The notes under the pieces were generated by a model that made no database searches, was not told the origin of the DNA, and saw only the letters and a list, made by a program, of their open reading frames with translations. Below are positions 7,850 through 17,887 of a DNA stretch of 64,000 nucleotides, piece after piece. Where the stretch lies: the NCBI RefSeq assembly GCF_009827055.1, contig NZ_WUMK01000006.1, positions 124,001-188,000 of the forward strand, written 5' to 3'. Source of the stretch: Shinella kummerowiae. Its GTDB lineage: Bacteria > Pseudomonadota > Alphaproteobacteria > Rhizobiales > Rhizobiaceae. How positions within the stretch are numbered: position 1 is the first letter of the stretch; the number at the start of each line of letters is the position of its first letter. The translations under genes and the position numbers were made by a program.

Positions 7850-8688
7850 CGAACGGATTCCCGGCCTTCCCCGCCGCGTGGCGCATCGAAAGTGCCGGCC
7901 TTATCGCCGACACCCCTGCCGGCATAGTCTATGACGCGACGCTCGCCGACGGCGCGCGCGCGATCGTCAAACATCTGAAACCGAAGGTCCTGGAAGACAG
8001 CTTACGCGGTGCAGACTTCCTGGATTGGCGCGATGGTACCGGCTGCGTCAGGCTCCTTGCCCGCACCGACGACATGCTATTGATGGAACATGCCGGCACG
8101 ACGACGCTGCGGGACCATATGCTTTCGCACGGCGACACGGACGCGACGCGCATCGCCGCCGAAGTGCTGCTGGACTATCATCGCCCTTCCGACACCCCGC
8201 CGCCGGCAAGCCTGCTGTCGCTGCCGCGCTATTTCGCCAGCCTGTTCGACAAGGCCGAGCGGGATCGCCGCGCGGGCGTCGACGGTCCGTATTCTGAGGC
8301 GGCGGCCATCGCCGATGCGCTGATCGCCGACCAGCGGGACATCAAGCCCCTGCACGGCGACCTGCACCACGAGAACATCGTGTCCGGCCCGCGCGGCTGG
8401 CTCATCATCGACCCGGCGGGACTGATCGGCGACCCAGCGCTCGACGTCGCCAACATGTTCTCCAACCCACTCGACCGTTTCGACCTCACCCGTAACGAGG
8501 AGAGGATCGCATCGATGGCGGATATCTTCGCCGAAACGCTCGGCCGTGATGTTCGCACCATACTGCGCTACGGCTTCGCCTATGGCTGCCTGTCAGCCGC
8601 CTGGCATGACGAAGACGCAAACGAAGGAGATCGCGACGACGAACTTGCCGTTGCCGCTGCGGTCCGCAACGTCCTCATGCAGGCCTGA
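7846..8688 (+). CDS. Aminoglycoside/hydroxyurea resistance-type kinase, APH(6) family
   Basis: Small-molecule phosphotransferase of 280 residues resembling streptomycin 6-kinase and hydroxyurea kinase. The catalytic loop [10 protein letters not shown] lies near residue 167 and the metal-binding [17 protein letters not shown] follows; both are intact. The start overlaps the argC stop codon (ATGA), placing it in an operon with an arginine gene. That context argues for a housekeeping substrate rather than a dedicated resistance gene, but this is inference. It ends 6 bases before the convergent ctaA. Confidence 0.85.
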   Translation: MTNGFPAFPAAWRIESAGLIADTPAGIVYDATLADGARAIVKHLKPKVLEDSLRGADFLDWRDGTGCVRLLARTDDMLLMEHAGTTTLRDHMLSHGDTDATRIAAEVLLDYHRPSDTPPPASLLSLPRYFASLFDKAERDRRAGVDGPYSEAAAIADALIADQRDIKPLHGDLHHENIVSGPRGWLIIDPAGLIGDPALDVANMFSNPLDRFDLTRNEERIASMADIFAETLGRDVRTILRYGFAYGCLSAAWHDEDANEGDRDDELAVAAAVRNVLMQA

Positions 8689-8694
8689 TCGCGA

Positions 8695-9786
8695 TCAGTC
8701 GTCCGCCATGTCGCGCGGATATTCTCCATAAAACCCGCGCCAATGCGCCATGGCAAAACCGAGCACGATCAGCGCTCCGCCCTGGTGGGCGAGCGCCCAG
8801 CCGAGCGGCACCTGCCAGATCAGCGTCAGGATGCCGATCGTCGCCTGAAGACAGACGAGACCGAAGAGCACGAGGGCGCGGCGGGCATGGGGCGTTTCGG
8901 GGGCAGCGCGCAGCGATGAGATCATGTGGATGACGACCAGCGCGAAGAGCACGTAGGCGCCGATGCGGTGAACGAACTGCACGGTCTTCGGGTTTTCGAA
9001 GAGATTGATCCACCAGGGCTGCTGCACGAAGAGCCCGCCCGGCACCACGGCGCCGTCCATGAGCGGCCAGGTGTTGTAGGTGAGACCTGCGTCGAGGCCG
9101 GCGACGAGCGCGCCGAGATAGATCTGGAAGATCGCCATGCAGGCGATGATGCCGGCCATGCGCTGCGACGTCGCCGTCGGAGCCGCATCGTCACTGTGCG
9201 GCGAGAGCGCGCGCATCAGCCACACCGTCCAGGCAAAGATCAGACAGGCGATGGTGAGGTGGGTGGCAAGCCGGTACTGGCTGACGGAAACCCGATCCGC
9301 GAGACCGGAAGAGACCATCCACCAGCCGATGAAGCCCTGGAAACCGCCGAGCGCCAGAAGGCCGACCAGCGGCCAGCGCAATCTCTTCTCGATGCGGCCG
9401 GTCAGCCAGAAGAAGGCGAGCGGCACGGCGAAGACGAAGCCGATGGAGCGCGCGATCAGCCGGTGTGCCCATTCCCACCAGAAGATCGTCTTGAACTCCT
9501 CGACGGTCATGTCCTTGTTGATCTGCTCGTATTGCGGAATGCGCTTGTAGAGGTCGAACTCCTCCTGCCATTCCGCGGCGCTGAGCGGGGGGATGGCGCC
9601 ATGGATCGGCTTCCATTCGGTGATGGAAAGGCCGGATTCGGTGAGCCGCGTCGCGCCGCCGACGAGCACCAGCACGAACAGCGTGAACAGCACGAAGCCC
9701 AGCCACCGGCGCACCTGCCGGCGATTGCGGTCGGTCATGTCCGTTTCGTTGTGGCTGCGATATGCGGTCGCGGTGGTGGCGCTCAT
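8695..9786 (-). CDS. ctaA: Heme A synthase (CtaA)
   Basis: Inner-membrane monooxygenase that converts heme O to heme A for cytochrome c oxidase. The 363-residue protein has eight predicted membrane segments and the conserved histidine segments [34 protein letters not shown] and [11 protein letters not shown], plus the early [11 protein letters not shown] loop. The start at 9786 is supported by AGGAG; the frame further upstream is not conserved. It is divergent from a DUF2842 gene. This is the type 2 CtaA common in alphaproteobacteria. Confidence 0.96.
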   Translation of the reverse strand: MSATTATAYRSHNETDMTDRNRRQVRRWLGFVLFTLFVLVLVGGATRLTESGLSITEWKPIHGAIPPLSAAEWQEEFDLYKRIPQYEQINKDMTVEEFKTIFWWEWAHRLIARSIGFVFAVPLAFFWLTGRIEKRLRWPLVGLLALGGFQGFIGWWMVSSGLADRVSVSQYRLATHLTIACLIFAWTVWLMRALSPHSDDAAPTATSQRMAGIIACMAIFQIYLGALVAGLDAGLTYNTWPLMDGAVVPGGLFVQQPWWINLFENPKTVQFVHRIGAYVLFALVVIHMISSLRAAPETPHARRALVLFGLVCLQATIGILTLIWQVPLGWALAHQGGALIVLGFAMAHWRGFYGEYPRDMADD

Positions 9787-9903
9787 GATGGCTGCTCCTG
9801 TTCTTGGCGTTGATTTGCCTGACCAGCCCGTGCAAAACAAGGCCCGAAGCTTTGCGGCATGCCGTCGCGCCCTTGCTCGCATGATCGAATTGAAAGACCG
9901 CCA

Positions 9904-10122
9904 ATGCCCCCTCGCCTGCGAAAACTGATCGGCACCGTGCTGATCATCATCCTCGTCCTCCTCTACGCGCTGGTCGCAACCACCGTCGCCGTCGCCACGC
10001 TGGGACAATCGCCCTGGTACATCCACCTTCTCTATTTCACGGTCACCGGCGTGCTGTGGATTCTGCCGGCTATGTTCATCATCAAGTGGATGGAAAAGCC
10101 CGGCAAGCCGCGCGACGAATAA
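9904..10122 (+). CDS. DUF2842 small membrane protein
   Basis: A 72-residue protein with two membrane segments ([20 protein letters not shown] and [20 protein letters not shown]) and a short basic/polar tail [10 protein letters not shown]. This is the whole of the alphaproteobacterial DUF2842 family; function unknown. The ATG at 9904 is chosen because the family begins at PRLRKL. It is divergent from ctaA, which may point to a cytochrome oxidase or membrane role, but nothing direct shows that. It ends 6 bases before the convergent Nudix gene. Confidence 0.88.
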   Translation: MPPRLRKLIGTVLIIILVLLYALVATTVAVATLGQSPWYIHLLYFTVTGVLWILPAMFIIKWMEKPGKPRDE

Positions 10123-10128
10123 GCGCCG

Positions 10129-10575
10129 TTACAGCGGGGCAAGATGCGCCGCGAGGCCGGATGGATACAGCTCCACCCCTTCCGGCAAGGCCTGCGGCAT
10201 GAACCAGCGCGCCGTCCAGACCGAGCGGTCGTGTTCGACAAGCGTGATTTCCGAGCGCCGGTAGAGGCTTTCGTCGAGCAGGCGGATGTTGGCTGCGAAG
10301 ATGAATTCGTGACCCCGCGCGCCCTCGTGCCAGAACAGGTTTTCGAAGGTCCTCCAGGATCCCTCGATTGCGATGCCGCAGCCGAATTCCTCCTGGAATT
10401 CCCGCGCCAGCGCCTCTTCCCGCGTCTCACCGAATTCGATGGTGCCGCCGGGCGGGCGAATCCCCTTCACGGTGCCGTCGTCGCGCGTCACTTCCGCCGC
10501 CAGCAGGCGGTCCTGGTGCCAGGCAAGGCCTAATACCTTCGCGTGGATTTTCTGCGGTGGCCGCCATGTCTGCAT
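10129..10575 (-). CDS. Nudix hydrolase
   Basis: Predicted hydrolase of a nucleoside-diphosphate-linked compound. The 148-residue protein has a complete Nudix box, GTIEFGETREEALAREFQEEFG (two halves: GTIEFGE and REFQEEFG), at about residues 44-65. C-terminal sequence WTARWFMPQALPEGVELYP is typical of small Nudix proteins acting on unknown substrates. GGGAGA precedes the ATG. Single gene, convergent with DUF2842 on one side and divergent from the polysaccharide cluster on the other. Confidence 0.9.
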   Translation of the reverse strand: MQTWRPPQKIHAKVLGLAWHQDRLLAAEVTRDDGTVKGIRPPGGTIEFGETREEALAREFQEEFGCGIAIEGSWRTFENLFWHEGARGHEFIFAANIRLLDESLYRRSEITLVEHDRSVWTARWFMPQALPEGVELYPSGLAAHLAPL

Positions 10576-10753
10576 GTCTGTCTCCCATCCCCTCGGCTTT
10601 TGTCGGATTTCGTTATGAAATCGCTAACCGATCCGGTTGATTTCCCCGGAGCGGTCCGGCGGGACCGGTGGATTTAAACTCTTTTCGCAAGCCTAGTCCC
10701 TATGATGTTCTTGCGGCGATGCGGCCGCTGGCCAGAGGCATAAGGGTCGAGCC

Positions 10754-12019
10754 ATGGGAGCGATGCAACTCAATTTCCAGATCATGCCGTCCGAGCGCGA
10801 GCTTGCGGCACGGTATCTGGGATCGATTGAGGGCGACGAACGGGCTCCCAACGTCGTGCCGCTGTCCATCCGCCTGCATGACCGCATGGAACCGCTGGAG
10901 GCCCGCTGGCGGGCCCTTGAATCCGAAAACAATCTCTCGCTTCACCAGAGCTACGACTGGTGCCGTGCCTGGGCGGACACCCATGCCTGCAAGCTGCTGA
11001 TCGTCGAGGGTGTTTCCGGCGGAAAGACGCATCTCATCCTGCCACTGGAAATCGTGCGCCATGGGCCCGTGCGCACCGCGCGTTTCCTCGCAACGCCCTT
11101 CAGCAATATCAATACGGGCCTCTATAGCGAAGAATTCCGTTTTCTGGCGGCTCCGCCGCGGCTGCGTCAGGCCTTCGAGCATGCGCGCACCCAGTTTGCC
11201 CGTTATTTCGACCTCTTCCTCCTGGAAAAGGTGCCGCTCGACTGGCGCGGCGAGACGAACTCCTTTGCCGACCTGCCATCGGTCTTGAACCAGAATGCCG
11301 CCTTCCAGCTCGAACTGTTCGACAGTTTCGAGCGCACGCTGGCGCAGGTGAACGCCAAGCGCCGCCGCAAGAAATTCCGCAACTCCGAACGCCGCCTCGA
11401 GGCGCATGGCGGTTACGAGCACGTCGTCGCCCACACGCCCGAAGAGGGGCACCGCCTGCTGGAAACCTTCTTCCAGCAGAAGGCGGCCCGTTTCGATGCG
11501 ATGGGCCTGCCGGATGTCTTTCGCGACGAGGAAACGCGCAACTTCTTCCGCAAGCTGATCGCGGTCGAGAGCGGCCCGGAAACCTATCCGCTCCAGCTTC
11601 ACGCGGTGCGCCTCAAAGGCACGCATGAGGGGCATGTCGTGGCGATCGCCGGCCTCTCGCGCAAGGGCGATCACGTGATCTGCCAGTTCGGCTCGATCGA
11701 CGAGAGCATCGCCGCCGATGCCAGCCCCGGCGAATTCCTGTTCTATCTGGCGATCCGCAAGCTGTGCGGCGAAGGCGTCCGCCTCTTCGATTTCGGCATC
11801 GGCGACCAAGCGTACAAGCGCTCCTGGTGCACGATCGAGACGCCGCAGCACGACCTGCTCTGGCCGACGACGGTGGCCGGCAGCATTGTTGCCGCCCTGC
11901 ACCGGGCAAAGTCCGGGGCAAAACGCCTCATCAAGCAGAACCCGCAGGCCTACGCCTTCCTGCAGCGTATCCGTTCCTGCAAGACGGAGTTCGTCCGCAC
12001 CGCCGAGGACGCGGACTGA
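10754..12019 (+). CDS. CelD/BcsL-type GNAT acyltransferase of a polysaccharide cluster
   Basis: Cytoplasmic acyltransferase of 421 residues with the GNAT-like fold of the CelD/BcsL (GNAT_6) family. Features include LSLHQSYDWCRAWADTH near residue 60, the basic helix NAKRRRKKFRNSERRLE near 200 and LFDFGIGDQAYKRSWC near 345, typical of this group. The holdfast modifier HfsK belongs to the same family, so acylation of a sugar intermediate is likely. AAGGG sits before the ATG. It runs into the convergent Wzz/kinase-like gene with only 4 bases between stop codons. Confidence 0.82.
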   Translation: MGAMQLNFQIMPSERELAARYLGSIEGDERAPNVVPLSIRLHDRMEPLEARWRALESENNLSLHQSYDWCRAWADTHACKLLIVEGVSGGKTHLILPLEIVRHGPVRTARFLATPFSNINTGLYSEEFRFLAAPPRLRQAFEHARTQFARYFDLFLLEKVPLDWRGETNSFADLPSVLNQNAAFQLELFDSFERTLAQVNAKRRRKKFRNSERRLEAHGGYEHVVAHTPEEGHRLLETFFQQKAARFDAMGLPDVFRDEETRNFFRKLIAVESGPETYPLQLHAVRLKGTHEGHVVAIAGLSRKGDHVICQFGSIDESIAADASPGEFLFYLAIRKLCGEGVRLFDFGIGDQAYKRSWCTIETPQHDLLWPTTVAGSIVAALHRAKSGAKRLIKQNPQAYAFLQRIRSCKTEFVRTAEDAD

Positions 12020-12023
12020 ACCG

Positions 12024-14273
12024 TCAGGCCGCGCGGCGGCGGGGACGGCGGGGCGGTTCGGCTCCCTCGCCCGTCATCAGCACGATCTCGCTGTAGCCGG
12101 CTTCGCCAAAGGCGCTGATCAGGTCGACGATCTCGTCTTCATCTGCACCCGGAATGGAGAGGATGATGTCGGTCTCCTCCCCCCGTGTCAGGCGACGCAC
12201 GCCTTCTACTTCGGCCGGGCCGCACTCGACAATCACCGTGTCATAGGCGTCGGCAAGCGAATCGATCACCATGGCCAGCCGGTCGATGCCGCGCATCGCA
12301 CGTTTGATGTTGGCATTGCCGCGCGGAATGACATGCGCGCTGGAGAGCCGATCGCCATGGATGATGTCACCGAAGGCGGCATCGCCGACGAGAAGGTCCG
12401 TGATACCAGGCACATGGGTCGATTGCGCCATCAGACGTGTCGGGCAGGCCGAACCGGTCAGGTCGATCAGAAGCGTCTTGCGATGGTCTTCGGCAATCCG
12501 GCGGGCCAGCATGACCGTCGCCGTCGAGCCGCGGTCGCCGGACGGCGAGACGGAAATCGCAACGGAAACATTGTTCTCGATCATGTGCCGGGCAACCGCC
12601 GCGACCGAAAAATCGCCTTCGTCTTCGAAGGCGGGCATATCAATCAGGGAAGGACGCATGCTCTGCTCCTCTTCTTCCGCATCGTCGTCCTCTTCCGGAC
12701 CGATGTCCGACAGGAGGGATTTTGCCGGGGCGTGGATGTCTTTGATGGCGCCGAGGTCCTGCTGTGCCAGCGGCGCCCGCTTGACGACGGGTTCGACGAC
12801 GAGGGGCTCGGCTTCATCTTCGTCGATCTCCTCCTCCTCGCGCCGACGCGCGCCAACGGCCGGCGCACCGACCGGCTTCAGGGCGCGGCCGCTGAACAGT
12901 TCGGCAAGCAGGACCGCGATGGCACTGAGGGAAAAGCCCACGACACCGCCGACAATGGTGATCGGCACGACCTTCGGGAAGGCGGCTTCCGTCGGGATCG
13001 CGGCAGCGGAGATGATGCGGGCATCGGCCGGCGTCGAGCCGCTGTCGGTGCGCGACGTCGCCTCGCGGTAGCGGGCGAGGTAGGTTTCGAGGAGCTGGCG
13101 TTGCGCCGTTGCCTCGCGCTCCAGCGCCTTGAGGCCGACTTCGTCCTCGCCGGCGCGCGCGCTGTCCGCCTTCAGCGTGTTGAGCTGCTGGACAAGCTGG
13201 GCTTCGCGCAGCCGCGCCGTGTTGGCCTCGTTTTCAAGGCTGGCCAGGATTTTCTGGGTTTCCGCCTTTATCTGCGTGCGAATACCGGTGAGCTGCGAAC
13301 GCAGCCCCTTGAGGCGCGGATGTCCATCGAGCAGCGACGTCGAAAGATCGGAAATCTGGCCCTGGATCTGCGCTTCGCTTTCCTTGAGCCGCTGGATCAT
13401 CTGCGAGCCGACGACATCGGCCAGCGTGTCCGGTGCGCCGCCGCTCTTCAGCACGGCGCGCACGCTTTCGGCCCGCGCCTCCGCATTGGCACGCTCGCCG
13501 CGCACGCGGGCGACTTCGGTCGAGATGTCCGTCAATTGCCGCACGGCAAACGTGCTGTTCTCCCCTGTCGGCAGAAGATCGGATTGCGAGCGGTACTCGG
13601 CGACCTTCTGTTCGGCTTCGCGCACCTTTTCGCGCAGGTTGGCGATTTCCGGCTCCAGCCAGCGTGTCGCCTCGGAATTGGTGTCCAGCTTGGCGCCGCT
13701 CTGCAGCGACAGGAAGACCTTCGCCATCTCGTTCGGGATCGCCGCCGCAAGGCGCGGATCCTTCGAGCTGAACTCGATCGCCACCACGCGCGAGCGTTCC
13801 ACCTGATAGACGGTCAGCTTTTCGGAAAACTCCTTCAGCACGCGGTCTTCCGGCGCGAGATCGAGCGGGTTGCTCTTGAGGCCGAAGAGCACGAGCAGGT
13901 CGGAGACAGCCGATGGCTGCGCGGTCGGATCGAATTCCTCCAGCTCGGACAGCTTCAGGTTCCGAGCGACCTGCTTGATGAGATCGGCGGATTTCAGGAT
14001 CTGTACCTGGCTGGCAATGCCAAGTTCGTCGAAGGGCGGTTGTTCCCGGGCCTGCGTGCGGTCCGTACCGGTCGTGAAGGCGGGTTCGCGCGTTTCGATG
14101 AGGAGCCGTGCTTCGCTCTTGAATTTGGGCGCAATCAGGCTCGCACCGGCGAAGGCCAGCCCCGCACAGGCCACGGTCGCCAAGAGCACGCGCATGCGGT
14201 TACGCCAGATCGCGCCGAAAAGACCGCCAAGGTCGATATCGACATCCTGCTGGCTTCCCTGAACGCCTGACAT
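12024..14273 (-). CDS. Wzz-type polysaccharide co-polymerase with degenerate BY-kinase domain
   Basis: Inner-membrane chain-length/export protein of 749 residues. N-terminal Wzz domain begins DIDLGGLFGAIWRNRM with a first membrane helix near residue 35; a long coiled-coil periplasmic region follows; the second helix (VVPITIVGGVVGFSLSAIAV) is near 430; then an acidic linker and a C-terminal ParA/BY-kinase-like fold from about 550. All three nucleotide motifs are altered: P-loop SPSGDRGSTA lacks the lysine, A' motif is LLIDLTGS, and Walker B is VIVECGP. No tyrosine cluster is present at the end. Start 14273 has GGAG. Divergent from the Wza gene. Confidence 0.9.
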   Translation of the reverse strand: MSGVQGSQQDVDIDLGGLFGAIWRNRMRVLLATVACAGLAFAGASLIAPKFKSEARLLIETREPAFTTGTDRTQAREQPPFDELGIASQVQILKSADLIKQVARNLKLSELEEFDPTAQPSAVSDLLVLFGLKSNPLDLAPEDRVLKEFSEKLTVYQVERSRVVAIEFSSKDPRLAAAIPNEMAKVFLSLQSGAKLDTNSEATRWLEPEIANLREKVREAEQKVAEYRSQSDLLPTGENSTFAVRQLTDISTEVARVRGERANAEARAESVRAVLKSGGAPDTLADVVGSQMIQRLKESEAQIQGQISDLSTSLLDGHPRLKGLRSQLTGIRTQIKAETQKILASLENEANTARLREAQLVQQLNTLKADSARAGEDEVGLKALEREATAQRQLLETYLARYREATSRTDSGSTPADARIISAAAIPTEAAFPKVVPITIVGGVVGFSLSAIAVLLAELFSGRALKPVGAPAVGARRREEEEIDEDEAEPLVVEPVVKRAPLAQQDLGAIKDIHAPAKSLLSDIGPEEDDDAEEEEQSMRPSLIDMPAFEDEGDFSVAAVARHMIENNVSVAISVSPSGDRGSTATVMLARRIAEDHRKTLLIDLTGSACPTRLMAQSTHVPGITDLLVGDAAFGDIIHGDRLSSAHVIPRGNANIKRAMRGIDRLAMVIDSLADAYDTVIVECGPAEVEGVRRLTRGEETDIILSIPGADEDEIVDLISAFGEAGYSEIVLMTGEGAEPPRRPRRRAA

Positions 14274-14486
14274 ATCCCTACTCCAAACACGACGATTTGC
14301 CCGCACCGTAAACAAACATGGTAACCTAAGCGTTAACTACCATTGATTGCACGCAGATCGATTAACGCGCGTCGCACGAAAAAATCTGCGATTCCGCGCC
14401 TACCCGCCCGTATCCTTTACCAGCCATTAACCCTAACGGATCGATAACGAAGGCCAGACTTCTGATTTCCGGGATTGGGAAAGCGA

Positions 14487-15062
14487 ATGGCGTTCGCAAC
14501 GATCAACAAGGGCATGCTGCTCGCGCTGGCACTCATCGTGCCGGCCGTTTCGAGCTGCAGCGGTTACCGCCCTGCCCCCAAGGCCTTCCACGAGGCAACC
14601 ATCCAGCCCTATCGCCTCGACAGCGGCGACCGCTTGCGCGTCACCGTGTTCGAGCAGACGGGCCTTAGCAACACCTATACGATCGATCAGGCCGGCTACG
14701 TCGCCTTCCCGCTTATCGGTGCGGTGCCGGCGCGCGGCCAGACGATCCAGGAGCTGGAAAGCATCATCGCGGCGAAACTCCGCCAGGGCTATCTGCGCGA
14801 TCCCGACGTCTCCATCGAGGTCGACCGCTACCGCTCCATCTACATGATGGGCGAAGTCGGCCAGGCCGGGCAGTACAGCTATGTCGCGGGCATGACGATC
14901 CAGAACGCCATCGCGGTTGCCGGCGGCTTCTCGCCACGCGCCAACCAGCGCGATGTCGATGTCACGCGCAAAATTAACGGAAAGATCATCACGGGCCGTG
15001 TATCGATTTCCGATCCGGTCCTGGCCGGCGATACGATTTATGTCCGCGAACGGCTGTTCTGA
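14487..15062 (+). CDS. Wza-type polysaccharide export lipoprotein
   Basis: Outer-membrane polysaccharide export protein of 191 residues. A lipoprotein signal ends at the lipobox VSSC (cysteine near residue 25). The Poly_export domain (YRLDSGDRLRVTVFEQTGLSNTY) and one SLBB domain (YMMGEVGQAGQYSYVAGMTI) follow. It is short beside E. coli Wza, as are HfsD-like proteins of alphaproteobacteria, and lacks the C-terminal membrane helix. ATG at 14487 has GGGA at 6 bases. First gene of a plus-strand operon; the next gene begins 5 bases after the stop. Confidence 0.93.
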   Translation: MAFATINKGMLLALALIVPAVSSCSGYRPAPKAFHEATIQPYRLDSGDRLRVTVFEQTGLSNTYTIDQAGYVAFPLIGAVPARGQTIQELESIIAAKLRQGYLRDPDVSIEVDRYRSIYMMGEVGQAGQYSYVAGMTIQNAIAVAGGFSPRANQRDVDVTRKINGKIITGRVSISDPVLAGDTIYVRERLF

Positions 15063-15067
15063 GAAAC

Positions 15068-16234
15068 ATGACGGACGATCGTCCACTGCGCATCATTCAT
15101 TGTTTCCGGTCGCCGATTGGCGGGATCTTCCGCCATGTGCGCGATCTGGCCGAGTTTCATGCGAAGGCCGGCCATGACGTGGGCATCGTCTGCGACAGCC
15201 TCACCGGAGGCTCGTTCGAGGATTCGCTGTTCGATGAAATCCGCCCCTATCTGTCGCTCGGCCTCGTTCGCGTGCCGATCAGCCGCGCCGTCAGTCCGCG
15301 CGATATCGGCGCTTTCTGGAAATCCTATCGTGAAATAAAAAGTTTGCAGCCGGATGTCCTGCACGGGCACGGCGCCAAGGGTGGCGCCATTGCCCGTCTC
15401 ATCGGCTCAGCCCTGCGGGTGAACAGGTATTGCGTAGCCCGCCTCTATTCGCCGCACGGCGGCAGCCTGCACTATGATCGAAAGACCACGACCGGTTTCT
15501 CGATCCTCGCCGCGGAACGCATGCTCGAAAGGTTGGGCGATGCGCTCGTCTTCGTCTGCGATTTCGAGCGTGATGCCTATCTTACCCGCGTGGGCAAGCC
15601 ACGCATTCGCGCCGAACGCATCTATAACGGCATCCACGACCGGGACTTCGAGACCGTCTATTCCCGGGAGGACGCGGTCGACTTCCTCTATATCGGCATG
15701 CTGCGCGACCTGAAGGGGCCGGACGTCTTCGTCGACGCCTTCGCCCGCACCGAGCGCCTCGTCGGCCGCCCGCTCTCCGCTCTGATGATCGGTGACGGGC
15801 CGGACAAGGAAAAATACCAGAAGATGATGCTGCGCTGGGGGCTTGGCCGCCGGATCGGCCTGCTGCCCGCCATGAAGGCGCATGATGCCTTCGCACTGAC
15901 CCGCAACGTCGTGGTGCCGTCGCGCGCCGAGGCGATGCCCTATATCGTTCTGGAGGCGCTTGCCGCCCGCAAGCCCGTTATCGCCAGCCGCGTCGGCGGC
16001 ATTCCGGAAGTGCTTGGACCAAACAGCATCGCCCTTGCCGAGCCCGGCGATGCGGACGCGCTTGCCAGGGTCATGGTCAACGCCGTCAGCGATCCCGGAT
16101 GGTTCGCCAAGGTGATGCCGGAGTCCACCGCCTTCAAGCAGACGTTTTCCGCTTCGGTTATGTCGACGTCCCTGCTGCGCCTCTATCGCGATATTCTCGC
16201 CACGCAGAGTGGCGGAAATCGGCACGCTTCCTGA
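15068..16234 (+). CDS. Glycosyltransferase family 4
   Basis: Predicted retaining glycosyltransferase of 388 residues that adds a sugar to a lipid-linked repeat unit. GT-B fold: N-terminal half with IIHCFRSPIGGIFRHVRDLAEFH, linker DFLYIGMLRDLKGPDVFVDA near residue 200, and the nucleotide-sugar site around VVPSRAEAMPYIVLEALAARKPV, whose E...E spacing fits the EX7E motif of GT4. Tightly packed after the export lipoprotein. Donor sugar and acceptor cannot be predicted. Unlike the next genes there is a 78-base gap downstream before the sugar-phosphate transferase. Confidence 0.92.
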   Translation: MTDDRPLRIIHCFRSPIGGIFRHVRDLAEFHAKAGHDVGIVCDSLTGGSFEDSLFDEIRPYLSLGLVRVPISRAVSPRDIGAFWKSYREIKSLQPDVLHGHGAKGGAIARLIGSALRVNRYCVARLYSPHGGSLHYDRKTTTGFSILAAERMLERLGDALVFVCDFERDAYLTRVGKPRIRAERIYNGIHDRDFETVYSREDAVDFLYIGMLRDLKGPDVFVDAFARTERLVGRPLSALMIGDGPDKEKYQKMMLRWGLGRRIGLLPAMKAHDAFALTRNVVVPSRAEAMPYIVLEALAARKPVIASRVGGIPEVLGPNSIALAEPGDADALARVMVNAVSDPGWFAKVMPESTAFKQTFSASVMSTSLLRLYRDILATQSGGNRHAS

Positions 16235-16312
16235 TCCGACAACTTCCGCTGCGTAAACGTTTCTTAGGGGCTTCGTGCTATCTCCGGTGCAAAGCCTCTG
16301 CAGGTGCGTGCC

Positions 16313-17887
16313 ATGAACCATGTCGACAAGCCCGACTCCTTCGACCCCGAAGCTCTGAGACGAAAAGTCTCCGAAATCCGCACGATCACGCCCAGCGCGC
16401 CATCGGAGGACTACGACGGCGGCAAAACGGTCGATCTCAACCCGCTCGCCCAGAAAATCGCGCAGCAGTTTCGTGCCGACACCTATTCGCCGAGCATGAT
16501 CATCGGTTTGCTGCGCCTCTTCGAATTCCTGACGCTGCTGGCGATCGGCTACGGCATCCACCTCCTCTATGTCAGCACCCCCGGCATGGGCGTGACCATT
16601 TTCTACCTTTCCGTGCTCGTTGGCGGCGCGGCCATCGGCGTCCTGCTGCTCCAGCTCGCCGATGCGTATCAGGTGCCGGCCCTGCGCTCGCCCTGGCGCA
16701 TGACGCCAAGGATCCTCGCAGCCTGGGCGATCGCCTTCGGCGCCATGGCAATCGTCGTGTTCTTCTTCAAATCCGGCGAGGAATATTCCCGCGTCTGGTT
16801 CGCGTCGTGGTTTGCCACCGGCGCGGTCTACCTCGTCATCGAGCGGCAGGTGATCGCCTATTCGATCCGCCGCTGGGCCCGCAACGGCACGATGGAGCGG
16901 CGCGCCGTCATCGTCGGCGGCGGCGAGCCCGCCAAGGAACTCATCCGCACGCTCGAACAGCAGCCGGAAAACGATATCCGCATCTGCGGCATCTTCGATG
17001 ATCGTGACGAACGCCGTTCCCCCTCCATCGTCGCCGGCTATCCGAAGCTCGGCACCGTCGCCGAACTCGTCGAGTTCGCCCGGCTTGCCCGCATCGACAT
17101 GCTCATCATCTCGCTGCCGCTTTCGGCGGAGGCGCGCATCCTGGCGCTGCTCAAGAAACTCTGGGTGCTGCCGGTCGATATTCGCCTTGCCGCGCACGCC
17201 AAGGGCCTGCGCTTCCGGCCGCGCAGCTATTCGCAGGTCGGCAGCCTGCCGATGCTCGATATCTTCGACAAGCCGATCGCCGACTGGGACAATGTCGCCA
17301 AGCGCATCTTCGATGTCTTCTTCAGCGTGGTCGCACTCCTGCTGCTCTGGCCGGTGCTGATCGGCGCGGCACTTGCGGTGAAGTTCACCTCGCCCGGCCC
17401 GATCATCTTCAAGCAGAAGCGCCACGGCTTCAACAACGAGATCATCGAGGTCTACAAGTTCCGCTCGATGTTCACCAACATGTCCGACCCGACCGCCAAG
17501 GCCGCGGTGACGAAGGGCGATCCGCGCGTGACCCCCGTCGGCCGCTTCCTGCGCAAATCCTCGATTGACGAACTGCCGCAGCTCTTCAACGTGCTGAAGG
17601 GCGAGCTTTCCCTCGTCGGTCCCCGCCCGCACGCCATCCAGGCCCAGTCGCACGACCGCAAATATGTCGACGTCGTCGAGGGCTATTTCGCCCGCCATCG
17701 CGTCAAGCCCGGCGTCACTGGCTGGGCGCAGATCAACGGCTGGCGCGGCGAGATCGACCATGACGACAAGATCCGCTTCCGCACCGAATTCGACCTGTAC
17801 TACATCGAGAACTGGTCACTCTGGCTGGATCTGAAAATCCTGTTCCTGACGCCCTTCCGCCTGCTCAATACGGAAAACGCGTATTGA
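16313..17887 (+). CDS. Undecaprenyl-phosphate sugar phosphotransferase (WcaJ/HfsE-like)
   Basis: Initiating enzyme of polysaccharide synthesis: moves a hexose-1-phosphate from a nucleotide sugar to undecaprenyl phosphate. The 524-residue protein has a cytoplasmic N-terminus, four membrane helices (about residues 60-190), a Rossmann-like CoA-binding-type domain ([19 protein letters not shown]), a re-entrant helix near 345 and the catalytic bacterial sugar transferase domain with [31 protein letters not shown] and [14 protein letters not shown]. Start at ATG 16313. Its stop overlaps the TTG start of the next gene. Confidence 0.95.
   Translation: MNHVDKPDSFDPEALRRKVSEIRTITPSAPSEDYDGGKTVDLNPLAQKIAQQFRADTYSPSMIIGLLRLFEFLTLLAIGYGIHLLYVSTPGMGVTIFYLSVLVGGAAIGVLLLQLADAYQVPALRSPWRMTPRILAAWAIAFGAMAIVVFFFKSGEEYSRVWFASWFATGAVYLVIERQVIAYSIRRWARNGTMERRAVIVGGGEPAKELIRTLEQQPENDIRICGIFDDRDERRSPSIVAGYPKLGTVAELVEFARLARIDMLIISLPLSAEARILALLKKLWVLPVDIRLAAHAKGLRFRPRSYSQVGSLPMLDIFDKPIADWDNVAKRIFDVFFSVVALLLLWPVLIGAALAVKFTSPGPIIFKQKRHGFNNEIIEVYKFRSMFTNMSDPTAKAAVTKGDPRVTPVGRFLRKSSIDELPQLFNVLKGELSLVGPRPHAIQAQSHDRKYVDVVEGYFARHRVKPGVTGWAQINGWRGEIDHDDKIRFRTEFDLYYIENWSLWLDLKILFLTPFRLLNTENAY

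Noticed and set aside
11718-14270. 850-codon open frame on the plus strand opposite the Wzz/kinase-like gene
   Set aside because: Arg/Gly/Ala-rich product with no domain; a by-product of high-GC codon bias in the real minus-strand gene.
14316-14486. CtrA binding sites in the Wzz/Wza intergenic region
   Set aside because: Several TTAA motifs are present, but none has the 7-base spacing of a full CtrA box.
15407-17761. 784-codon minus-strand frame across the glycosyltransferase and sugar transferase genes
   Set aside because: It spans two real plus-strand genes and has no domain content.
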